A program made the position numbers and the translations under genes. Under the pieces are notes generated by a model. The model was not told where the DNA came from. It saw nothing but the letters and a program-made list of their open reading frames with translations, and made no database searches. A stretch of 21,221 nucleotides of DNA from an uncultured Lentisphaeria bacterium (GTDB lineage: Bacteria; Verrucomicrobiota; Lentisphaeria; Victivallales; Victivallaceae): contig CALABZ010000423.1 of the NCBI GenBank assembly GCA_937888615.1, positions 1-21,221 of the forward strand, in the 5' to 3' direction. Shown piece by piece: positions 15,360-20,563 of this stretch (position 1 is its first letter; every line of letters starts with the position of its first letter).

Positions 15360-15861
15360 CCGTCGCTACGCCGAGCTGTCCCGGATCGTCCTGGGCGGAC
15401 ACGATGATTTTTGCTTCGTCCGCCAGCTTGGCCAGCAAAGCCGCGCTGCCGCTGTTGAAGAGATACAGGGTTTGCGGACATTTTATGCCGTCGAGCAGTT
15501 TCGCCAGTTCATCGGCGGTCATGCGCCCGTTAGACGTAGACAATGAAATTCGTCGTGTATTGACCGACGCATAACCGAGAATATAAAGCGCGAGTTCGTC
15601 GTTCGCTCCGGCTTTCGCGGCGATACCGGACAGCGAATCCCGGATTCCGGCGGCGGAGTCGGCGATGGACACCTGATAATGGCGTTCCGTCAGGATTTTT
15701 TGGAGTTCGGCGACTTGTGCGGCGGTTTCGGCTTTCAATTCCGGGGTGCCGCTGCGCAGTTGAATGACGACAGCGTATTTTTCGGCATGGACAAACGAAC
15801 AGAAAAAGAGAATAATCAGGAATATTTGGAGTTTACAAAAATGCAAAAAAACGGTCATCAT
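15226..15861 (-). CDS. Signal peptide plus C13-like part of split gene
   Basis: The 5' part of the same gene. It starts with a strong signal peptide (hydrophobic LQIFLIILFFCSFVHA) and a domain resembling the C13/legumain-like proteins of planctomycetes and relatives: AAGIRDSLSGIAAKAGANDELALYILGYAS, MTADELAKLLDGIKCPQ, LYLFNSGSAALLAKL and KIIVSAQDD. At the places of the protease His (usually GHG) and Cys the sequence reads LGYAS and FNSGS, so it is probably a catalytically dead pseudopeptidase. After about VATVDAL (near 15350) this frame turns into Ala/Pro/Gly/Arg-rich sequence that looks like a shadow, while the domain continues in the 13434-15359 frame. Starts at 15861 and 15858 are adjacent; AGGGG is 6 bases before 15858. 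It is first in the MoxR operon, behind the strong promoter. Confidence 0.7.
   Translation of the reverse strand: MMTVFLHFCKLQIFLIILFFCSFVHAEKYAVVIQLRSGTPELKAETAAQVAELQKILTERHYQVSIADSAAGIRDSLSGIAAKAGANDELALYILGYASVNTRRISLSTSNGRMTADELAKLLDGIKCPQTLYLFNSGSAALLAKLADEAKIIVSAQDDPGQLGVATVDALGAPAALPGILPESPAGTPARRPAGGRFGEGRTLYGEVLSG
15340..15360 (-). other. Frameshift site in first gene of MoxR operon
   Basis: The C13-like domain switches frame here. Upstream codons read V-D-A-L with CTT at 15351-15349; the next bases GGCGCG must be read one base later (GCG CGC CCG CCG: A-R-P-P) to continue the domain. A +1 shift, or equivalently one surplus base in this G/C-rich stretch, joins both parts into one protein. 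The zero frame stays open for a further 40 or so codons, so no stop codon forces the shift. Confidence 0.65.
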
Positions 15862-15889
15862 CCACCCCTTTCAATCACATCATTACGCT

Positions 15890-15918
15890 ATCATACCACA
15901 AGATTGAAAGAATTGCAA
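15890..15918 (-). promoter_or_regulatory. Strong promoter of the MoxR operon
   Basis: On the minus strand: TTGCAA (15918-15913), exactly 17 bases, TATGAT (15895-15890) with an extended -10 (TGG directly before it). The predicted RNA start is near 15883, leaving a leader of about 25 bases that holds the AGGGG ribosome site. This is the best sigma-70-type promoter in the window and separates the MoxR operon from the secretion cassette upstream. Confidence 0.8.
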
Positions 15919-15950
15919 AGCGGGAAAGCGAGATTTGTCCTGAAAAACGT

Positions 15951-16118
15951 TCATTTCAACGGCGGCAGGCGGTCAGCCTCGGTTTGAAGCTGTTTCTTGA
16001 CCTGTGAATTGGCATGACGGGAGAGCATGGTCATGCGGGTCGCCACGCTGGTCAGGATCAGCAGAATGGCGGTCATCATCAGGACGACGAGCAAAAGGGC
16101 GCCTCTTTCGTTTTTCAT
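15951..16118 (-). CDS. Short PilX/GspK-like membrane protein
   Basis: A 55-residue protein. The start MKNERGALLLVVLMMTAILLIL resembles the N terminus of PilX/GspK-type minor pseudopilins: a short basic leader, RGALLLVV, one hydrophobic helix, then a polar tail (SRHANSQVKKQLQTEADR). The Glu5 of class I prepilins is not obvious. It is far shorter than GspK or PilX (usually well over 150 residues), so it is either a reduced form or the family likeness is only in the helix. Start: ATG 16118 has AGGAG 7 bases upstream and overlaps the stop of the previous gene as ATGA; the frame is open further back, but that is antisense-like coding of the neighbour. Last gene of the secretion cassette. Confidence 0.7.
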   Translation of the reverse strand: MKNERGALLLVVLMMTAILLILTSVATRMTMLSRHANSQVKKQLQTEADRLPPLK

Positions 16119-16555
16119 GGTTTGACTCCTGCGGCGGCCGCGATCCGGTAAATCCGGGGCTGGTTTCCGGGCTTGATTTTTTCGGTCAGGGTCAGGACGA
16201 CCAGACGGTTGTCTTCCTCCATCGATATTTTCGCGGTTATGAATTTCGGGAGCTTCAGAAAACGGGATTTGCCGTCGATCAGCAGTTCGATTTGATCGGA
16301 AACGACCGCGGCAATGACTTTGTCGCCGGTGCAAACCTCCTGTACGGACAGTTCCAGCGGAGTCGTGCAGTCGTTGACCGCGCGGCGGAACTGCTGGGCA
16401 ATCTGAAAGACTTCCTTGCCGGTAATGGCGACGCTTTTTTGCTGGAAATCGCGGTTGTAACGGTGAAACGCCGTATAGAGGGTACCTCCCATCAGCATGA
16501 TCATCCCGATCACGGCCAGAACTTCGAGCAGAGAGTAATAGGCTATTTTGCGCAT
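16115..16555 (-). CDS. Prepilin-type minor pilin-like protein
   Basis: 146 residues. The N terminus MRKIAYYSLLEVLAVIGMIMLMGG is a type IV prepilin/pseudopilin signature: short basic leader, SLLEV with the conserved Glu at +5, then a hydrophobic helix. The cleavage position is unusual: Tyr-Tyr replaces the normal Gly-Phe. The soluble part is a small beta-containing domain (VIAAVVSDQIELLIDG, LVVLTLTEKI) as in GspH/GspI/GspJ-type proteins; which one cannot be told. ATG 16555 lies within the previous gene (13-base overlap), with GGAGGT 9 bases upstream. It overlaps the next gene by 4 bases. Expected to be incorporated into, or to initiate, a pseudopilus in the inner membrane. Confidence 0.75.
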   Translation of the reverse strand: MRKIAYYSLLEVLAVIGMIMLMGGTLYTAFHRYNRDFQQKSVAITGKEVFQIAQQFRRAVNDCTTPLELSVQEVCTGDKVIAAVVSDQIELLIDGKSRFLKLPKFITAKISMEEDNRLVVLTLTEKIKPGNQPRIYRIAAAAGVKP

Positions 16556-16890
16556 TTCAGGCGAACCTCCACGACAGGATTTTTTCGTTGATTGAGTAAT
16601 GCCAGTTCCAGCGAATCGCCGGAACTGGTGATCCGGGGCGTGAAAGCCTTGGCATATTCGGCTTCCTGCTGGAAAATGCGCTCGGCGTTTTTCTGGTCCG
16701 GGTCTTTCAATAGCTTCAGGCGCTGAACCGTATTCTGTACGGCCAGAATGGCGCGGGTTTCATTGGCAAAGCTGTTCCGTGCCTGCCCCAGTTTCGACGA
16801 AATCGAACTGAACACCACGATCAGCACCGCCATCAAGACCAGCGCACAAACCATTTCCAGCATGGTAAAGGATTTCTGTTTCATCATCAT
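16543..16890 (-). CDS. Prepilin-type pseudopilin
   Basis: 115 residues. MMMKQKSFTMLEMVCALVLMAVL is a prepilin signature with Phe at +1 and Glu at +5, but Ser instead of Gly at -1. The N-terminal helix continues through about residue 50 (SSKLGQARNSFANETRAILAVQNTVQRLKLL), followed by a short C-terminal beta part (DSLELALLNQ, PVVEVRLKC). No disulfide pair or Ca-binding loop is visible. Three ATGs are adjacent (16890, 16887, 16884); AGGAGG is 10 bases before 16890, the closest. The start overlaps the ATPase stop by 4 bases, and the end overlaps the next pilin gene by 13. Probably a pseudopilin used with the ATPase and GspF-like proteins encoded upstream. Confidence 0.78.
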   Translation of the reverse strand: MMMKQKSFTMLEMVCALVLMAVLIVVFSSISSKLGQARNSFANETRAILAVQNTVQRLKLLKDPDQKNAERIFQQEAEYAKAFTPRITSSGDSLELALLNQRKNPVVEVRLKCAK

Positions 16891-17945
16891 AATAAATATA
16901 CCTCCTTTTCCAGGATTATCCCGGTTTCGGACAGTGAACGGGCCACCGATTCGAGATCGGCTTCGGGCGTGTCCGATATCCGGTCGCGGATTGCGGCGGG
17001 GGAGGGGGCTTCCGCCAGAAAATCACGCCATTGGTCGGTTACCGCCAGGGCGGCGGCAATCGGTATTCGACCGTTGCCGTCGGCGGTGTGGACCAGCCGC
17101 TGTGCCACCACGCCGGAAACGGCGGCCCCCACCAGAAATGGTTCGAACCCCTGGTGAAGCAGACGGGCGAACACCGACGGGATGTCGCCCGCGTGATAGG
17201 TGGAGATGATGCGATGGCCGGTCAGGGCGGCGTCGAGGGCGACTTTGACCACTTCGCGGTCGCGCATTTCGCCGATCATCAGGGTTTTCACATCATGGCG
17301 AAGCGCGGAGCGGAGCGCGGCGGCGTAATTCCATTCGGCGTCGCCGCGGGGCAGACTGATCTGCGAAATGCCGTCGATCTCGCATTCCACCGGGTCTTCG
17401 ATGGTGATGATTGACGAGGGGTCTTCTTCGCGAACCAGCAGTTCACGGAGCATGGCGTAAATGGTGGTGGTTTTGCCGCATCCGGTGGGACCGGTCAGGA
17501 TCACCAAGCCGGTCGGGCGCTTCAGGATGGCGCGCAGGGTGGCGGTCATTTCGTCTTGAAACCCGAGTTCGTCAAGCGATTCCTGTCCGAAACGGCGGTC
17601 GAACAGGCGGATGGTGAGCCTTTCGCCGTGGATCGTCGGCATCGAGGCCACCCGGAACTCCACCTTGCCGAGCCCCGGCACGTGGCGGATCGCCCCGTCC
17701 TGCGCGATTTGACTGCGGTAACTGAGCATTCCCGCCATGACTTTGAAACGGGCGGTGCACTGGACGCCGAATGCCGCCGGCACCCGGTCCAGGTCGTGCT
17801 GAATTCCGTTCACCCGGCAACGGAACGCGGTTTCCTCCGCGCCCGGCAGCAGGTAGATGTCGCTGGCGCCGAGGTCCACCGCGCGTTTCAGGAGCGCGTC
17901 GCAGAAAAGCGGAACTTCATTGATTTCTTCTTTTTTTCTGCTCAT
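16887..17945 (-). CDS. GspE/PilB/PilT-type secretion ATPase
   Basis: 352 residues, cytoplasmic. It contains the N-terminal PAS-like half of the secretion ATPase core, with SDIYLLP, then the RecA-like half: Walker A GPTGCGKTT (152-160), Asp box TIEDPVE (181-187), Walker B LMIGEMRD (222-229) and His box GHRIISTYHAGD (243-254). All catalytic boxes are present. It is much shorter than GspE/PilB (about 500-570) because the N-terminal GspL/PilC-binding domain is missing. The tetra-cysteine zinc motif that normally follows VAQRL is also absent (VAQRLVHTADGNGRIP). It is therefore PilT-sized, yet sits with pseudopilin and GspF genes as an assembly ATPase would. ATG 17945 overlaps the upstream stop as ATGA, with no clear ribosome site, suggesting translational coupling. 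Confidence 0.9.
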   Translation of the reverse strand: MSRKKEEINEVPLFCDALLKRAVDLGASDIYLLPGAEETAFRCRVNGIQHDLDRVPAAFGVQCTARFKVMAGMLSYRSQIAQDGAIRHVPGLGKVEFRVASMPTIHGERLTIRLFDRRFGQESLDELGFQDEMTATLRAILKRPTGLVILTGPTGCGKTTTIYAMLRELLVREEDPSSIITIEDPVECEIDGISQISLPRGDAEWNYAAALRSALRHDVKTLMIGEMRDREVVKVALDAALTGHRIISTYHAGDIPSVFARLLHQGFEPFLVGAAVSGVVAQRLVHTADGNGRIPIAAALAVTDQWRDFLAEAPSPAAIRDRISDTPEADLESVARSLSETGIILEKEVYLL

Positions 17946-19000
17946 AACTGTCCGAGGATATAAGTGAGGTTCGAAAAAAACACAAAACCCAGGAAACCGA
18001 CGATAGAGGCGTTGACGAAAATCATCAGGATGCTGAAACAGGTGTTCAACCGCCGGTTCGAGCCGAGATTTTCATCCAGCAGGATGTCCCGGAGTTCGTT
18101 GAAACTTTCCGCCAGGTGCCCGCTGGCATGACCGCTCCCCAATATCCAACGTGAAACCGGGGTGTGGAGCCGGATTTCCCGTTCCCAGGCGTCGAACCAG
18201 TCTTCGCCTTTTTCGAGACGGGCGGCGAAATTTTTCAGTCTTCGACGCAGCCACGGGCGCGGTTCGGAAGCCGCCGCCACCCGCGCCGCCTGCGAAATAT
18301 CCATGCCGCTGGCCAGCAGACAGTAAAAGATTCCACTCAAGTCGTACAGGATACGGCGTTTGACGAGGAGGCCGAAGTGCGGCAAATGCAGATAAAGACC
18401 TTCGAATAACCGGCTGTTGAGTCCCACCGCAAAGGATGAGAAAAAAAGCACCAGCAACAGAGGCAGAATGATTATAAATTCCCAATTCCAGCCGAATGGA
18501 TAATGATTGGTTTCCGCACTGCCGAGTAAGTCGGAAAAGAGTTTCATTAAACTGGGATAAACAGTCAGGAAAGAAAAAACGAGCAGGAGGATGATAACCA
18601 GCCACAAGAAAATATTGCGGAAAATCAAGGTCATGACACTGCCGCCGAAAAAACGCTGCAGCTGCAGGTTTCCGGCGATTATCGGCAGGGTTTCCGGGAG
18701 GCGGCCGGTTTTCTCGGCGGCGGTCGCGGCACAGGTCAGGTAATACGGGACGCCGCGGGATTTCAGCATTTCGCTTACCGGGCGTCCTTCGCGCAGGAGC
18801 TGAATCGACCAATCCCAATTATGACGGAAAAGCAGATGGTTCCAGAAACTGTTGTCCTCCATTTCCTTAAAGGCTTCCAGTACATCCGCCGCGGGAATGC
18901 CGGTTTGCATGGCATAGGCCAGGGCGTCCAGAATATTATGGTCGGAAAGCATGGTCTGGATATGGTCGCGGGATTGATTGTTGTAATAATCCAGTTTCAT
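17942..19000 (-). CDS. GspF-like inner membrane protein, second copy
   Basis: 352 residues. Two cytoplasmic helical repeats typical of GspF/PilC are visible: the first with AAEKTGRLPETL (the GExxGxL-type motif), the second with LASGMDISQAA and GSGHASGHLAESFNEL. They are separated by two membrane helices (FLWLVIILLLVFSFLTVYP and IIILPLLLVLFFSSFAVGL), and a C-terminal helix (FSILMIFVNASIVGFLGFVFF) ends the protein. This is the platform protein that links the ATPase to the growing pseudopilus. The frame is open back to 19084, but that part lies inside the previous gene. ATG 19000, 7 bases after that gene's stop, fits the family N terminus. The end overlaps the ATPase gene by 4 bases. It is diverged from the first copy rather than a recent duplicate. 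Confidence 0.82.
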   Translation of the reverse strand: MKLDYYNNQSRDHIQTMLSDHNILDALAYAMQTGIPAADVLEAFKEMEDNSFWNHLLFRHNWDWSIQLLREGRPVSEMLKSRGVPYYLTCAATAAEKTGRLPETLPIIAGNLQLQRFFGGSVMTLIFRNIFLWLVIILLLVFSFLTVYPSLMKLFSDLLGSAETNHYPFGWNWEFIIILPLLLVLFFSSFAVGLNSRLFEGLYLHLPHFGLLVKRRILYDLSGIFYCLLASGMDISQAARVAAASEPRPWLRRRLKNFAARLEKGEDWFDAWEREIRLHTPVSRWILGSGHASGHLAESFNELRDILLDENLGSNRRLNTCFSILMIFVNASIVGFLGFVFFSNLTYILGQL

Positions 19001-19007
19001 GATTTGC

Positions 19008-20057
19008 TTATCCCATGTATTGTATAATTCTGATGAATGGCTTGAACATGGAAAAGATGAAAGCCAGTACGCAGAACGAAACAATCAGCGTCAGGGCGAC
19101 TTCGCCGATGACGGCTATCCGCCGCAGGGCCGTGGAGGCGCGTTCAAGGAATATCCGGGAGAGCTCTTCCAGTTCGCTTGCAATCCGTTCTTCCGGGACA
19201 TGCCGGAAGGTCAGGGCGATGATCGGGGAAATGGAGGGGGTGTTTTTCAGCGCCTCCCCGACACTCATGCCGTTGGAGACGTCATTCCCGATTCGTTTCA
19301 GGTCTTTTCTCATGGCGGAATCATCGATGCACAGGGTCAGCAATGGGAAAATTTCCACCTCGGACATGCCGCGTTTCAGCATCATGCTCCAGAAAATACA
19401 GAGCCGTGCATCCCTCAATTCCTGAAAGATCCCGCCGAAACCGGGGAGATGGCGAACGATATTCAAGAGGGTTCTGGTTGAATTTCCTTTGCCGCTTACC
19501 AGCCAAACCCCGGACAGAAACAGTCCTGCATATATAATGATAAAGCCCAGGATATTGTCGTGAATGAATACGGAAGTATTCAGCAACAGGAATGTAAAAG
19601 AATTGGTTGAGGAAAAATCTTCCTCGAAAATCCCCAGAAAAATATCCCGCAACGGATAGACGGTCGTGTAATTCAGCATCAGGAAAAGCGCCACCAGAAC
19701 CGCCAGCACGATGAACGGATAGAAAATAATGTCGCGGAACAACGATACCACCTGCCGGTCGGCCTGCGCCGACATCCCGATTTCGTGGAGCGTTTCCGCC
19801 AAGGTACCGTTTTTCTCTCCGGCCTCGATGATTTCGACATATTGAAGGTCGAAATCATGCGGAAAACGCCGCATGGCGTCGCTCAGTTCCCGTCCGGAAT
19901 CGACGGAATCGGCCACTTTTTCAATGGTATTGCGGAAACTCTTCGAGCGGAACCCCGCCGTCAGACTGCGCAGACTTCCAGGCAACGGCAGGCCGGATTT
20001 CAACAGCAGAGAGAGCTGCCGGTAAAAATCCCCGTTTTGATTTGCTTCGATTGCCAT
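19008..20057 (-). CDS. GspF-like inner membrane protein, first copy
   Basis: 349 residues, first gene of the cassette. The N-terminal cytoplasmic helical domain has YRQLSLLLKSGLPL and the canonical IEAGEKNGTLAETL motif. Two membrane segments follow (~107-129 and ~165-187). The second helical domain has FWSMMLKRGMSEVEIFPLL and a weakened VPEERIASELEELS where the second GExxG motif would be; a C-terminal membrane helix (~320-340) ends the protein. The overall plan is GspF/PilC at near-normal length. ATG 20057 has GGGGAG about 11 bases upstream; no other start is close. Two GspF-like proteins side by side suggest a heteromeric platform, which is unusual for a standard type II system. Regulated from the AT-rich region 20058-20266. 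Confidence 0.82.
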   Translation of the reverse strand: MAIEANQNGDFYRQLSLLLKSGLPLPGSLRSLTAGFRSKSFRNTIEKVADSVDSGRELSDAMRRFPHDFDLQYVEIIEAGEKNGTLAETLHEIGMSAQADRQVVSLFRDIIFYPFIVLAVLVALFLMLNYTTVYPLRDIFLGIFEEDFSSTNSFTFLLLNTSVFIHDNILGFIIIYAGLFLSGVWLVSGKGNSTRTLLNIVRHLPGFGGIFQELRDARLCIFWSMMLKRGMSEVEIFPLLTLCIDDSAMRKDLKRIGNDVSNGMSVGEALKNTPSISPIIALTFRHVPEERIASELEELSRIFLERASTALRRIAVIGEVALTLIVSFCVLAFIFSMFKPFIRIIQYMG

Positions 20058-20116
20058 AATTCAATCGTCTCCCCTGTTTCTATGCAATTTACACCCGTAG
20101 TTGCAAAAAGCAAATC

Positions 20117-20132
20117 GGGATTTCAAAATCCC
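20117..20132. repeat. Inverted repeat GGGATTT-CA-AAATCCC
   Basis: Two perfect 7-base arms (20117-20123 and 20126-20132). The symmetry extends outward as AAAT/ATTT after one bulged base, about 11 pairs in total. It lies just upstream of the weak minus-strand promoter candidate. No T-run follows directly on either strand, and no gene ends into it, so an operator or mRNA leader element is more likely than a terminator. Confidence 0.5.
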
Positions 20133-20230
20133 ATTTCCGACCGATCGCATTTGATGACAATATTGTTTTTTTTTGCGTAATTTTTTATCTGATAGTGTCT
20201 TATGAATATGCTGTTGACAAGTCTTGTATT

Positions 20231-20249
20231 TTGTAACGGGATGTTACAA
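20231..20249. repeat. Operator-like palindrome before phage-like genes
   Basis: TTGTAAC (20231-20237), 5-base centre GGGAT, GTTACAA (20243-20249): perfect 7-base arms, 12-base centre-to-centre spacing, 17 bases before the start codon at 20267. This size and position fit a dimeric repressor site; as RNA it would be a weak hairpin just ahead of the ribosome site. Confidence 0.5.
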
Positions 20250-20266
20250 CAACGGAGATTTAATTT

Positions 20267-20563
20267 ATGCAGATTTCGCAATTCAAAACTGAAACCGATT
20301 TTGCCACCGCCGCAAACCCGCCGGAGGGATATTACCTGCGTTGGGTGAAGCAGAACGCGGATGGCACCGCTACCGAGTACATCAAAGATCATACCGGCGC
20401 AGTTCAGGTACTTACCGGCGGAGGAAGCGGCGGCGGGGAACTTCCGGAGATTGACGATGTTCCCACCGAAAACAGCGACAACTTGATCACATCCGGCGGC
20501 GTCTATGCGGCGCTCGGCGATATCGAAAATGCACTGGATGCGATCATCAACGGAGGTGCATAA
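20267..20563 (+). CDS. Small phage tail-like protein
   Basis: 98 residues. The first half (YYLRWVKQNADGTATEYIKD, then HTGAVQVLTGGG) reads like the short beta-strand modules of phage tail proteins. After a Gly-rich linker comes VPTENSDNLITSGGVYAAL, a motif recurrent in tail fibre and baseplate-associated proteins of gut phages and prophages (usually S-x-N-x-V/I-T-S-G-G/A-V-Y). The end is a short helix (DIENALDAIINGGA). No signal peptide or membrane helix. ATG 20267 has ACGGAG 9 bases upstream. The stop TAA shares its last base with the next gene's ATG (TAATG), so the two are co-translated. Likely a structural/linker component; the exact role is unknown. It begins a new plus-strand unit after AT-rich DNA. 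Confidence 0.7.
   Translation: MQISQFKTETDFATAANPPEGYYLRWVKQNADGTATEYIKDHTGAVQVLTGGGSGGGELPEIDDVPTENSDNLITSGGVYAALGDIENALDAIINGGA

Larger units (their letters stand above)
20058..20266. promoter_or_regulatory. AT-rich divergent control region
   Basis: Separates the secretion cassette (-) from the phage-tail-like genes (+). It is clearly more AT-rich than the flanking genes, has a run of nine T at 20166-20174, and contains two perfect inverted repeats listed separately. For the minus strand, TTGCAA (20106-20101), 16 bases, CATAGA (20084-20079) is a weak promoter candidate before the GspF gene. For the plus strand, TTGACA (20214-20219) is a perfect -35 hexamer but has no convincing -10 at the right distance. 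Confidence 0.45.

Noticed and set aside
20214..20219. TTGACA as promoter of the tail-like genes
   Set aside because: A perfect -35 hexamer, but at 15-18 bases downstream there is only C/G-rich AACGGGAT-like sequence and no -10.
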